64,000 nucleotides of DNA from NCBI RefSeq assembly GCF_963855985.1, contig NC_087117.1, positions 1,439,001-1,503,000 of the forward strand, written 5' to 3'. A model generated the notes under the pieces. It worked only from the letters and a program-made list of their open reading frames with translations. It did not search any database and had not been told where the DNA came from. Below are positions 53,610 to 63,783 of the stretch, one piece after another (positions within the stretch are counted from its first letter, which is position 1; every line of letters starts with the position of its first letter). Position numbers and translations under genes: made by a program. This DNA is from Ostrinia nubilalis. Lineage: Eukaryota > Arthropoda > Insecta > Lepidoptera > Crambidae.

Positions 53610-54160
53610 GCGACTTCTTTGCTCGGGTCCTCCCCGTGAGCAGCGGCAGAAGCCGTGAAACGAACTACTGCACCACGATGACAAACCGAAGTTGAAAACT
53701 TTATTATAATGCTTAAAGCATCAGGTTATAAACGTTTTTGGCCGAATCTTGCGAAATACTTAGTCAAAATCAACACGGATAATCCGCTTTGCGTAATAGA
53801 ACAAATTTCCATGCATTAAAATATTTTGAGCTTCCCCACGAAATTGATCCTTAATTCGTTGGTTTAGGACTCAAAATATAAGAGCTTATGGAAGACACTT
53901 CAAACACCGTTATAGAAGATATGACATGCTAATTTTCTATTCAACGAGGCGAATTTGATGATCGATTTAAAACAGAGCATTAGGGATGTCAAGGTTATCG
54001 ATAATGGAAAATATCGATTGCTTTATACCCATTCATCATCTGGTAAGAGCACTTCCCTATTTGATTTACCAGGGGAAAATGGAGGATGTGTCCTTCATCC
54101 CTCTCACTCCAATAATAATTAGCGACGTATAAAAAGATATAGGAATATAAAGACAACTAA
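53610..54160. other. Intron, nothing firm
   Basis: Part of a family H-like piece near 54020-54110 (AATGGAGGATGTGTCCTTC). No gene. Confidence 0.35.
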
Positions 54161-54167
54161 GTATGAG

Positions 54168-54668
54168 CAGACCTGATCATCTCCGCGAGTTTACGAAAAC
54201 AAAACACGCACGATGGCCCACCTACAGGATACTATTCGACAAGGCCTCACATACGAGCGAACATTGACTCACGCACGCGTATTCTTGTGTATGATGGAAG
54301 AAAATAAAGAAAATGGTGTACTAAATACTGTGCAGTATTTAACTGCCTAAATAATAATAAAAACACAGAATGCACTTTTTTAAGTTGCCTCAAGACACTT
54401 GAGAGGTAAATAAGTAGTTAATATTATTCATGCTAAATCATGTATTTCCTTCGCCATTTTCCGCAGTTTGGCACCTCACGTCACATCATTTTACCGAAGT
54501 CAGCCCTATAGCTTCGGCGCAGTGCCGATCACTGACGTTTGTCAACAAAGTGGTGCTTGACTCTTGAGACAGGCTAAATTACACCATATTGTTAATGACA
54601 TTGAGCATACATTTTTTAATATCTTCGCGAAGTAAAACTTCTGTACGTAGTACTTATTATTATTCTGT
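54168..54668 (+). repeat. THAP-exon-bearing transposon relic, uninterrupted copy
   Basis: Contains KYCAVFNCLNNNKNTECT (C-x4-C, start of a THAP finger), then a T run one base out of frame for FFKLPQD, a stop, and GAGAGGTAAATAAG as a donor-like end. Right end TAGTACTTATTATTATTCTGTG in pieces. The same sequence, with a 1.06-kb insertion, lies at 59285-60815. Confidence 0.65.
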
Positions 54669-54879
54669 GGTATGAGTCAGACACAAGACACAGTCACCCA
54701 CAAGGTGGACCGACGACATCATAAATACCGACGACTCATGTGTGATTATGAAATTCGAAATCCAAATTCGAACGGTTTGGTTCGGTTCGTAATTTTTTTA
54801 ATAATATATTTTTTTTTATAATTTTCTTTCTTTCTTACTAATTTGTCTGTTTGAACTCTGACTCATCATCATCATCATC

Positions 54880-54975
54880 ATTTCAGCCATAGGTCGTCCA
54901 CTGCTGAACATAGGCTTTCCATGTTGATCGATTGGTAGTGGCCTGCGTCCAGCGCTTCCCTGCTACCTTTCATAG
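54880..54975 (-). repeat. RTE-type 3' end fragment
   Basis: CATTTCAGCCATAGGTCGTC to CGCTTCCCTGCTACCTTTCA. Cut by the next element. Confidence 0.7.
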
Positions 54976-55157
54976 TCATAGTCATAGTCATATATGTTTA
55001 TTGCATCATGTTGGTACATTTGGATCTTAAATATTAATACAGAGTCCCGAAACATGGCCCTGTAAGGGCATTGCAACATTATAGGTACATACAATATTAA
55101 AATCTAAATTATCAAAATAACAATATTACAGACAATTGCTTAGGTATATTTATTTAT
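54976..55157 (-). repeat. 3' UTR and (ATGACT)n tail of the Jockey-like element
   Basis: The plus strand shows CATAGTCATAGTCATAGTCA, the tail read in reverse, then GTTTATTGCATCATGTTGG. Confidence 0.75.
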
Positions 55158-55965
55158 TTATCTAGATTTGAGATCAAAGAATTCTTTTAACGTGTAGAAA
55201 CATTTACTTAGTAGCCATTCTTTTAATTTTTTACAAAACAAATTATCTTTTTCAATGCCTTTTATTTCCTTAGGTATCATGTTATATATTTTTATTGACA
55301 TATGATAGGTTCCTGAGCTAACTAGATGTAATTTAGTGAAAGGTGGAACTAGTCTATTTCTATGTCTAAGGTTTCTTTCCTGAGGATAGAGATCTTTGGC
55401 TTGGGAATATTCATGACAATTTTTTCTGACAAGTTTACATATTTCTATAACATACAAAGAGGCGAGTGTAAGAATGTTAAGTTTTATGAAGTGAGGTCTG
55501 CAACTTTCCATATCTGTAATGTTAACGAGTATTCTAATACATCTTTTTTGCAATATAAATAATTGATTTACTTCTGTACTATTACCCCAAAGAATGATTC
55601 CGTAATTTAACCAAGAATGAGCATATGCATAATAGGCGCTGGTTGCAGTTTTTAAATCTGTACATTTTTTTAATTCATATAGTGCATAAGTAAATTTCGA
55701 TAGTTTAGCGGCTATTTTCTCTACATGTGGTTTCCAATTAACATTTGTATCTATTTCTATCCCTAACATGGTAGACGAGGTCACAAAATCTATGTTACTG
55801 TTATTAAATGTTACATCTATTTTAAGGGGTTGTTTTTGCCTTGGTTTAAATTGCAATAATTTTGTCTTGGATATGTTAATTTCTAAATTGTGGTCCTGTA
55901 ACCAGTTCAATATTTTATCTAGTGTACTCTGAAGTTGCTGTTGTAGTTCTTGGCGTTTATTAGTG
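55158..55965 (-). CDS. Jockey/CR1-like reverse transcriptase, C-terminal fragment
   Basis: Open from about 55965 (NKRQELQQQLQSTLDKILNW) to a stop at 55158. The RT thumb and C-terminal region follow: NLEINISKTKLLQF, TMLGIEIDTNVNWKPHVEKI, SWLNYGIILWGN and the CRIL helix. The YADD core is absent, so the insertion is 5'-truncated. No stop or shift breaks the remaining frame over about 265 codons, which suggests a young copy. The 3' UTR continues to about 54976 with AATAAA near 54996 on the minus strand and an ATGACT-unit tail. Confidence 0.82.
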
Positions 55966-56424
55966 ATGATGATGATGAGTCAGAGTTCAAACAGACAAAT
56001 TAGTAAGAAAGAAAGAAAATTATAAAAAAAAATATATTATTAAAAAAATTACGAACCGAACCAAACCGTTCGAATTTGGATTTCGAATTTCATAATCACA
56101 CATGAGTGTTCACACTACAGTCCAGTTTTGTGGGATCCAGTAAGGTGGGATTGCCGGTTGCTGTGGGAACGGGCTCTAAGTCGATAATATTCCATCGACA
56201 AATATTGGAAAAGTCACACACATCCCTACAAAGCCTTTGAACGTTTATTAAGTTAAAAGCAAATTAAGAGACGTTTCTAAAAGTCTTAAGACTAAGATAT
56301 AATTTTCTATAAAATGAATTTCAAAGATAATCTTAATTTTAAAAATAATACAATAAGAAAGGACCATTTTAAGATTAGGTCGCTCAAAAGTGACGGCCAA
56401 ATCTTCCATTTGCCTTTAGTGAAT

Positions 56425-56650
56425 TAAAGAGACGGATTAGCAAGCTGAAGTGGCAATGGGCAGGGCACATAGTACGAAGACCTGACGGCCGATGGGGGCA
56501 AGGTTCTGGAGTGGAGGCCGCGTACCGAATTACGCAGCGTGAGCACTGAGCATCCAGCTACAAGATGGACCTACGATCTGATAAAGGTTGCAGGAAGGAG
56601 CTGGATGCAGGCCGCTATCAACCCAGCAAAGGAAATAATATTTAGGACAG
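56425..56650 (+). repeat. RTE-type 3' end fragment
   Basis: GACGGATTAGCAAGCTGAAG, GACCTGACGGCCGATGGGGG, AGGAGCTGGATGCAGGCCGC. Frameshifted. Confidence 0.75.
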
Positions 56651-56699
56651 CCTAAAGAACATAGTCTTAACTAGCAGTGAACCCTACCTAGCAGTTTAA

Positions 56700-57020
56700 C
56701 CGCCTCTGTGGTCTAGTGGTAAGACCACCTGCTTCAGACGCAGAGGTCCCGGGTTCGATTCCCAGTGGGGACAGTTTTTTCTGTTCGGTTTGGTTGGTGG
56801 TAGGGCTTGTTCTAAGTCCGCCTGGCTAGCTACCACCATCTTACCTAAGTCTGTCGCCATAACAACAATGTTAACAGCATTATTGTGTTCCGACAGTTAG
56901 AGGTAAGATAGCCAGTTCCTCCGTGGTTGAGGATTCCGGGTGAAGCTGGCTTCCACCTTCGGCCTGATCATCACTTTCCATCAGGTGGGATGCGGGACAA
57001 GGGCCAAAAAAAAAATAAAA
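56700..57020 (+). repeat. SINE family 3, full copy with tRNA-like head
   Basis: CTCTGTGGTCTAGTGGTAAG (A box), GGTCCCGGGTTCGATTCCCA (B box), a body with AGTCTGTCGCCATAACAACA and CATCACTTTCCATCAGGTGG, and poly(A) at 57007-57020. The head is tRNA-like but its acceptor arms do not pair. Confidence 0.85.
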
Positions 57021-57029
57021 ATTATGTTA

Positions 57030-57174
57030 AGTGAGATGCAGTCTAGGATGGTGTACACCTGCCCAGTGCCCAGTAAGCGCTTATTCACTCTCGCCTTTAA
57101 GAGGCCCGGATTATAGTGTTCAGGAAAGACAGCAGCAGGCAGCGAATTGCAGTCCTTAACTGGGGGCCTAGTGT
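57030..57174 (+). repeat. Retroelement fragment
   Basis: AGTGAGATGCAGTCTAGGAT, GGATTATAGTGTTCAGGAAA; pieces also at 11205-11280 and 29870. Confidence 0.55.
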
Positions 57175-57318
57175 GAGCTTACATCAAATAGTGAGCGCGT
57201 CAAAAAATGACATTAAATGTATGACAGCGCCCCTAGCGGGAAACGTTCAAGAACTAAAATTTTCATACATTTTTTAAACGTGCTCAATAGTGAGCGCGTT
57301 TGATGTAAACTCACCATC
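57175..57318. mobile_element. MITE family F
   Basis: GTGAGCTTACATCAAATAGT...GCGTTTGATGTAAACTCAC ends. AAAATTTTCATACATTTTTT inside. Confidence 0.75.
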
Positions 57319-57319
57319 C

Positions 57320-57780
57320 ACTGTTCGCATTATAAAAGAGTTAGCGAAACTTGGTGCCAGTTTTTTCAGTAAATCCTGTCTAAATGTGTGTCTACAAAAG
57401 AAAAATACTTTTAATATACACTTTAGAATCTAATCAACAGAAGCGAACGTCTCGCCATTCGTAAAATGTATCAAATTGGAACTTTTTTACTTACGATATT
57501 GTACACAATCTCGTATATCAAGTGTCACTGGAAATGTACGGAATCCAATCAAATATTTAGCAATGACGGGGAAGACACAGTGTGGAATTGTACAGTAGAC
57601 TATATTAACTGATAGAATAGAAAAATATTATAAAATATCTTCACAGAATGTTATTTAAATAAAGTATCTGTTGGTTGTGTCAAAAGACAGTTCAATTTCA
57701 GAAAGTAAATAATATTAGTGAGATGGGATAAAAATAAATCTTAATGTACAATCCATATACGTAAAATAGATTTAGCCTCG
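57320..57780. other. Intron, nothing recognised
   Basis: AT-rich, no supported feature. Confidence 0.35.
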
Positions 57781-57784
57781 TTTG

Positions 57785-57935
57785 TTAACTCGGCCAAATA
57801 CCATAGTAGAACAAATACCTTCCTAAGGCTTTCCACGACGATCGGTCCTGCACTGCCCGCATCCAGGTATATCCCGCAACCTTCACTAGATCGTCAGTCC
57901 ACCTAGTGGGAGGCCACTCTACGCTCGCCTTTCGA
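57785..57935 (-). repeat. RTE-type 3' end fragment
   Basis: The minus strand reads ASVEWPPTRWTDDLVKVAGY and DRSSWKALGR. Confidence 0.7.
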
Positions 57936-58026
57936 GAACTGAGAGTCAGTGAATTCCAGTTTCTAGCTGTTAGCAAGAAAAGAGAAGCTCAGTACGAGCT
58001 AGTGGAATGTCGGCTTAGGTGACTCC

Positions 58027-58905
58027 TAATAGACCTAACCTTTTTTTTTCGGGGAAAAATGCATTGAATTGCATATCTACCCTACGGGAACAGGGTAGGT
58101 TATGATGACGAGGCATACCCACTAAAAAGACCCCGGTGCTCCGTCATTCGCCTTAAGTGGGAAGGAACTGTGGGATTCCGGACAAAAGCCTTCACTACCA
58201 CAGTCCCTCCCGGCGTAATAGACCTTTTTTTTTTTTTTTTTCGTCGGGAAATGCTTTGCGCATACCCACTGGTCTATGGGGACGGCCAGTGGGTTATGTG
58301 GGACTCTCCCCGCCTACCCACTAAAGGCGGGGCCTACCCACTAAAACCCGACGGTTTCCACCAGAGCCCAAAGAAACGGAGCCGCGAGTTATTGTCCTGG
58401 TTGGACATTCGTCCGCAGCTCCGCCTCAGGCTAGAGGCTCGCTCACGTGCAAGCCTCTCTGGCTTCGAGGGAACCCCCAATTCCCTCCTCCAGTTGTTTT
58501 TTATAGAGGCTTTCTCCTCGCGGCCCTGGTAAAACAGGACCCCCGGCCCGCCGTAGCGGGTTACGGTCTGCTCTATGCCGCTGCTCGGTCAGCTCTGCTG
58601 ATCAGAGAAGTACCGAGAGCGGCCCTCCAAAGAATGGGCCCGGGCAAACGCCCCGCCAGCCCCCACCTGTGGGGGTTTTTAAAGATGTCCCCTGCATCGT
58701 GGCCCGGGCAAATGCCTCGACGGCCCCCGGCCCACTCAATTTTGGGTTACGGGTTGCCCGACAGGCCCGCCGAGTTGACGAGACCTGCCGCGCAGGTGAG
58801 AAGTTAGCCGCCCGCGTGAACAGACCACGCGGACGTTGCCCAGGGTGCACCACGAGGAGGTCCCTCACCATCGCTAATAGACCTAACCTAACCTAACCTA
58901 ACCTA
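58027..58905 (-). mobile_element. GC-rich retroelement tails next to TTAGG telomeric repeats
   Basis: On plus: TAATAGACCTAACC then a T run (58040-58049) and CGGGGAAAAATGC. Then GTAATAGACC, a second T run (58225-58240) and CGTCGGGAAATGC, then GC-rich sequence to GCTAATAGACC and five CCTAA units (58882-58905). On minus this is (TTAGG)n, element body, poly(A), twice. The layout recalls lepidopteran retrotransposons that insert into telomeric repeats, but no ORF of that kind is recognised here. Confidence 0.6.
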
Positions 58906-58909
58906 CTGC

Positions 58910-59280
58910 ATACAACTATGCTGTGGCAAATCTTCGAAAGATACTGTGTTCCGAATCACGCCACTCGAAACTTGATTTGTCGCACTCACAGCCCCGGAAC
59001 AAAATTACGATATCGTACACGAAAAAAATCGAGTGCTATTTAGAAAGAAACCGGTCAAGTGCGAGTCGTTCTCGCGCACGAAGGGTTCCGCACGAGGCTT
59101 TTGTTGTTGAATGGGAGCATCCCTTAAATGTTTATTTTATTTTAATTTACTTTTAAAGTGAATACACGACCAAATATTCCGTGAGTATTTCAAGCGGCTA
59201 CCTGTTACCGTTATTAATATCGAACAAAAAAACCCCTTTAAATATTAATTTTATTGTTTTTAGTAACTATTTGTTGTTAC
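58910..59280. other. Intron, nothing recognised
   Basis: No supported feature. Short ORFs only. Confidence 0.35.
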
Positions 59281-59284
59281 CTAT

Positions 59285-60815
59285 ATCAGGCCTGTTCATC
59301 TCCGCGAGTTTACATCGAAAACAAAACACGCACGATGGCCCACCTACAGGATACGATTCGACAAGGCCTCACATACGAGCGAACAGTACTAAATACTGTG
59401 CAGTATTTAACTGCCTAAATAATAATAAAAACACAGAATGTACTTTTTTAAGTTGCCTCAAGACACTGAGAGGTAAATAAGTAGGGGAGAGGGGGGCAGC
59501 TTTGGACAGGGGCAGCTTAGAACAAATGAATTTAAAAATCACTGGTTTAGGCTACAATGGTATAAATCATAATTTATATTGCCAGCACTGATGCGAATAG
59601 CCGTCACATCTAATTTTTAATATCTAACTGTAGGTTAACCGGCAAAAGTGGTTTCTTGTTTTTCGCATTTTTTTATTTTGGTTCTAAGGTTTTTGTGGAC
59701 GTAGTTTTATAAAATAGTGAGTGGTTTGTTTACTATATGGAAGTTTAAATAGTTTCAATGAAGATTTGATAAGAAATTGCGATATAAAAGTATGTTCCGT
59801 TATTAAATTTATGTTTTTTTCTGGAAATATACCCATGGGGCAGCTTTGAACGAAATGGTTGGGGCACCTTTGAACTTTATAAATTTTCTTTTTTAAGTGG
59901 TATTATGAAACCTTAAGTTTTCTAATACTTCGTAGAAGGTTTTTACATAAAAAATAAGCAGATTGCTTTACTGTGACAGATAAAATTTCAAGCTGGGTGA
60001 AGTCCGGGCAAAAGCTAGTTTTAGTAGTTGATTGATATTTTTTAAATTATGCAGTTTTGTCTTTGATGTGTCATTAAACAGAAAGTTTATTATTATTTAG
60101 TTAATTGATATATCTTATATTTACTTTTTTTTAAACAATATCCCTAAGTTTTGTGTTAATTTGTACAGAGTGATGTAAAATAAAATAAACATGTTAAATT
60201 GATCCCAAATGACAGTGATCATTTAAAATTTTGTTTATTAATTATTTTAAAAATACACATTCATAAATATTCAGTTTTATTTCATTGAAAAAAATACTAA
60301 TTCAAAACTGCCCCAGGCGTGTTCAAGGCTGCCCCGACTACGGGGCAGTTTTGAACGTTTACAGGTCTGTGCAAAAATCTAAATATCTTAATAAGCGTTC
60401 ATGAATAATTAAGAAGAACATCATTATTTTGTTGTGTGATAACCATGACCTCTATCTAGGAAGAAAAAATTAATGAAATCGTTCAAATTTGGAAGATATT
60501 TAATAAAGTATGAAAATTGTTCAAAGCTGCCCCCCTCTCCCCTAGTTAATATTATTCATGATAATTCATGCTAAATCATGTATTTCCTCCGCCATTTTCC
60601 GCAGTTTGGCACCTCACGTCACATCATTTTACCGAAGTCAGCCCTATAGCTTCGGCGCAGTGCCGATCACTGACGTTTGTCAACAAAATGGTGCTTGACT
60701 CTTGAGACAGGCTAAATTATACCATATTGTTAATGACATTGAGCATACATTTTTTTAAATACCTTCGCGAAGTAAAACTTCTGTACGTAGTACTTATTAT
60801 TATTCTGTGCCTATA
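59285..60815 (+). repeat. THAP-exon-bearing transposon relic, interrupted copy
   Basis: Parts 59285-59483 and 60543-60815 match 54168-54668. The exon-like part ends DTER before GTAAATAAG (GACACTGAGAG|GTAAAT) in phase 2. That is the same phase as exon 1 of the P-like transposase at 34454. Confidence 0.7.
59484..60542. mobile_element. 1.06-kb TIR element with TA target
   Basis: Ends GGGGAGAGGGGGGCAGCTTT, 24 of 25 matching, TA on both sides. The empty site AAGTAGTTAAT exists at about 54420. GGGGCAGCTTTGAAC-like words recur inside near both ends and at 59836 and 60302-60355. No ORF. Confidence 0.88.
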
Positions 60816-60819
60816 TCGG

Positions 60820-61780
60820 CAACAGAAATAATTATTATCATCTGTGAACATTTCAACTGTCTACCTATCACGGTTCATGAGATACAGCCTGGTTACAGAC
60901 AGACAGACAGAGAGTGAAGTCTTAATGCTGGTTTTCTATGTATAGTTAATCAATTTTTATCCAAATCTGTCCGGCAAATGTCCTGTCTTTGGACAGAATT
61001 TTCGAAATTTTACCTTCATACTGTTCATAAGACATCATATTTAAACAATTTTAAAGTGTAAAAGCATCAAAAATTATGGATTTGATCGAAACCAGATTGA
61101 AAGACAGTTGAAGGACGGATTTTGGACAAGGATTGATTAAACTTATAGGGAAGCGGTCTTAGAAATAGGGTCCCGTTTTACCATTTGGGTACGGAACCCT
61201 AAAAACCAAGAGATATTGGAGATACAAATGAGATTTTTTCTAATTTAGAAGATATTTGATTGCTTATAACCTTTCGGGTATGGGGAACCCTTTCACAAGG
61301 TTCTAAATTACTTTCGAAGGTTGGAAGTTTTTACCCGAAAACGCCAGAAGGCTATTGTAGATTGCGTTCAGTCTATTGGATTACAATAAGTACGGCTTCT
61401 AAAAGTGTATGATGCTCACGTAGAATTTCATGATTTTCGTTAAAAGTCATAAAAACATTTATTTTTTGTAAGTAGGCTTTTATAGTGCACTTTTTTACAC
61501 GTCCAAATCTTACAACTTCTTCAGAAGAAGTCTAAAACTAAAGTTGTGGGAAAGAGAGGTGAGATCCCGTAAACTCTACTCTATCAGAATTGCAGTTCTT
61601 ATTTTTATGCATGTGCCGCTCACTCCTATAACTTCTTTGAGTTTCTTTTAATGATTTTAAATGACTTATGATTTTTATGACTTGTGTTATTTATTTGTGA
61701 CATTTGTGACTTCTGTGGCTTCCATGACTCCTATAAATTAAAATTCAAATTCAAATCTTTATTGCGTACTAAGTGACAAA
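60820..61780. other. Sparse intron
   Basis: Family B scrap at 61445-61515. Otherwise no supported feature. Confidence 0.4.
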
Positions 61781-61784
61781 ATCT

Positions 61785-61885
61785 TCTGATTCTTATGACT
61801 CCTATGACTCATGTGACTTCTATGACTTCTACGACTTCTTACGACTTCTAATGACTTCTATGACTTCTGTGACTTCTATCAATTC
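61785..61885 (+). repeat. 9-bp minisatellite next to exon 1 donor
   Basis: About eleven degenerate units of ATGACTTCT. It ends about 15 bases from the donor of exon 1 (GTAAGC at 61898-61903, minus strand). Confidence 0.85.
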
Positions 61886-61903
61886 TTTGAAAAAAATGCT
61901 TAC

Positions 61904-62062
61904 CTCGTTGAACCTCCTGATAAGAGCGCGCACAGTGCTTTTGGCTTGCGGCGTATGCGTCGGCGGCGCCCGTCGGATCATGTGCCGCTCACTCACGGCT
62001 CCTAGCACCCCTTCACCTCCAAGGTCGAGCGTCACCTGCCTGAGGTAGTCTATTGGTGGTAC
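61904..62062 (-). CDS. PLC-epsilon-like gene, exon 1 in window: RasGEF start
   Basis: 159-bp exon with acceptor CTGTCTCCACAG and donor GTAAGC. Phase 0 at its end, and taken as phase 0 at its start. It encodes VPPIDYLRQVTLDLGGEGVL, GAVSERHMIRRAPPTHTPQA and KSTVRALIRRFNE. The start fits the RasGEF opening (xxYLxQVTLxxxxLxxxV). The end ALIRRFNE joins exon 2 VSAWVTEL to give the RasGEF signature FNxVSxWV. Upstream exons are outside the window. No exon was found between 62063 and 64000. Confidence 0.88.
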
Positions 62063-62097
62063 CTGTGGAGACAGATGGTTATGTTAGTATATGACCT

Positions 62098-62240
62098 ACA
62101 CTGAACTGTCCCACCAAACTCATTGACAGGGGGGCGCCGCCATCGTTCAACTATATGGTTTCCAACATGGCAAAAATTGGAACCAGGTATCCGGTATTGA
62201 CGGTGGCGCCCCCCTGTCAATGTCACGGGACAGTTCAATG
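62098..62240. mobile_element. MITE family G
   Basis: CTGTCCCACCAAACTCATTGACAGG-like left end, CCTGTCAATGTCACGGGACAG right end in pieces. GGCGCCGCC / GGTGGCGCC inside. Confidence 0.7.
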
Positions 62241-62269
62241 TATTGGGTTGGGTGTATAGGTTCGTATTT

Positions 62270-62412
62270 GACGATTATTAGTAGTTAATTTGTTATTACA
62301 AAAATTACTAATAGTCCCGTTAGCCCCTCGTACTAAGCTAAATATGCTTGTATCACGAGCTCAGATCATAGTAATGAGTCCGCTCACCATAATAGTCGAG
62401 CGACGGCGGGGC
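62270..62412 (-). repeat. tRNA-derived SINE family 1, headless
   Basis: TTACTAATAGTCCCGTTAGC, AGCCCCTCGTACTAAGCTAA. The tRNA-like A box is missing. Confidence 0.7.
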
Positions 62413-62459
62413 TATAAAAAATCTTACATATTTTTTGACTTTTTCCTTAGATAAAAACA

Positions 62460-62591
62460 GTGGGTCTAGACAAAGTGCAAATTATAATCGCAAACCAGTC
62501 GATAAGTGGTCGAAAAAGCCCCTTTTTTGTATGGAATTTTGACGGATTCGATTTTCGATTCGATCAAAAAGTGCGTTTTGTCTAGGGGGGC
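62460..62591 (+). repeat. About 131-bp MITE, copy 2
   Basis: Nearly identical to 1701-1831, with three or four differences. Confidence 0.75.
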
Positions 62592-62599
62592 AGGTCTAG

Positions 62600-63090
62600 T
62601 TTCACCTATTTTCATATGTGCACTTTATCAAGACTCACACTGTATTTAAAGCTTTGAATTTGGGAGAGTCGCATTTTGCCAACTCATAAAAAAAGCACAG
62701 TAAAAAACATAACCCTCCTTCTGGCGCAGTCGGTTAAAAAAAGTATGCCAATGGACTAGCGTGTCAACTACCCTATTGAATTTATATCTAAACTGTTTTT
62801 CTTTTGATACAAATAACAAGCAAGCGTTTTTATGACAACAAACTCAAATTAAACCGAGCGTAAAAACTAGTTTCCCTCCCTCCACCCCCCTTTATAGCCG
62901 CAGATGTCGCCACCACTTAACTTCTTGTGAGTGTAAAGGAGACTACACACCGAACCCGCCGACTTGGGGTCGCCGAAACGCCTTGGTGTCGGCGGATTTA
63001 TTCTAAACTAGCTGACCCGGCAAACTCCGTGCCTTCTATGTTTTTATGGGAGAGGAGGCAAACGAGCAGATGGATTACTTGTGTGCTTAC
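62600..63090. other. Intron, nothing recognised
   Basis: A scrap at 63040-63090 resembles the 35310 retroposon. No exon. Confidence 0.35.
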
Positions 63091-63092
63091 CA

Positions 63093-63435
63093 TGAGTTTA
63101 CGTTACGTGTGCGTCAAAAAATCTATGAAGATATTAGTTTTTGAAAGTAGTTGCTAGAGGCGCTGTAGGTATAATCTGTACTTCTATACTAATATTATAA
63201 ATGCGAAAATAACTCTGTCTGTCTGAACCGATTTTGATGAAATTTGGCATAGAGATAGTTTGAGTCCCGGGAATGGACATAGGATAGTTTTTATCCCGGT
63301 TTTTGAAACAAGGTCGCGCGCGATAAAGTTTTTCTGTGACAGACAAAATTCCACGCGGGCGGAAAGCTATCTGTCATACATTAATATCATTTTTTTACGC
63401 AGTGCACTAGCACCTAATGTAAGCTCATGGTAACC
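63093..63435. mobile_element. MITE family F split by a Helitron
   Basis: CATGAGTTTACGTTACGTGT at left and CACCTAATGTAAGCTCATGG at right, with the Helitron between. Confidence 0.65.
63183..63369 (+). mobile_element. Lep1-type Helitron, shortened
   Basis: TCTATACTAATATTATAAAT start, GCGGGCGGAAAGCTA end. The final G is replaced (CTAT). Confidence 0.8.
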
Positions 63436-63594
63436 ACACTTGGTGGTATAGCCTTATTCCAATTGTAACAAAGACGTGTTGCGAACTTTTTGGCTACTTT
63501 GGGTGTCACGAACTTTTTGACTCTGATTGTACTATCCTGACTGCCTCTCACTTAACATCAGGTGTGGTTGCATCAAATACTTGCTTTAAAAAAA

Positions 63595-63783
63595 AAGATT
63601 ATTAGTAATTTGTTATTACACAAATATTACTAATAGTCCCGTTAGCCCCTCGTACTAAGTTAAATATTCTTGTGTCACGAGTGAGCTCACCACAATAGTC
63701 GCGCGGCGACGGGGACCGAACCCGCGTTCCCCGGACCACGAGTCGGCCAGTCCGACCCCTTCACTGTTCAGTTATCGTGGCTT
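63595..63783 (-). repeat. tRNA-derived SINE family 1
   Basis: Full copy. The minus strand starts AGCCACGATAACTGAACAGT, B box CGGGTTCGGTCCCCG. Confidence 0.78.

Larger units (their letters stand above)
54735..56110. repeat. Inverted duplication of about 145 bp around retrotransposon pieces
   Basis: 54735-54873 (CTCATGTGTGATTATGAAAT to TTTGAACTCTGACTCATCAT) is the reverse complement of 55965-56110, nearly perfect apart from a T-run length. Between them lie an RTE 3' end (54880-54975) and a Jockey-like 3' part (54976-55965). Confidence 0.87.

Noticed and set aside
55362..55562. Plus-strand ORF inside the Jockey-like fragment
   Set aside because: Antisense shadow of the RT frame.
56700..56775. 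tRNA gene on the plus strand
   Set aside because: Same reason: tRNA-like head of a 320-bp SINE with poly(A); acceptor arms do not pair.
58170..58532. 120-codon plus-strand protein
   Set aside because: Lies in the GC-rich retroelement tail, contains a poly-Phe run from the T tract, and shows no known domain.
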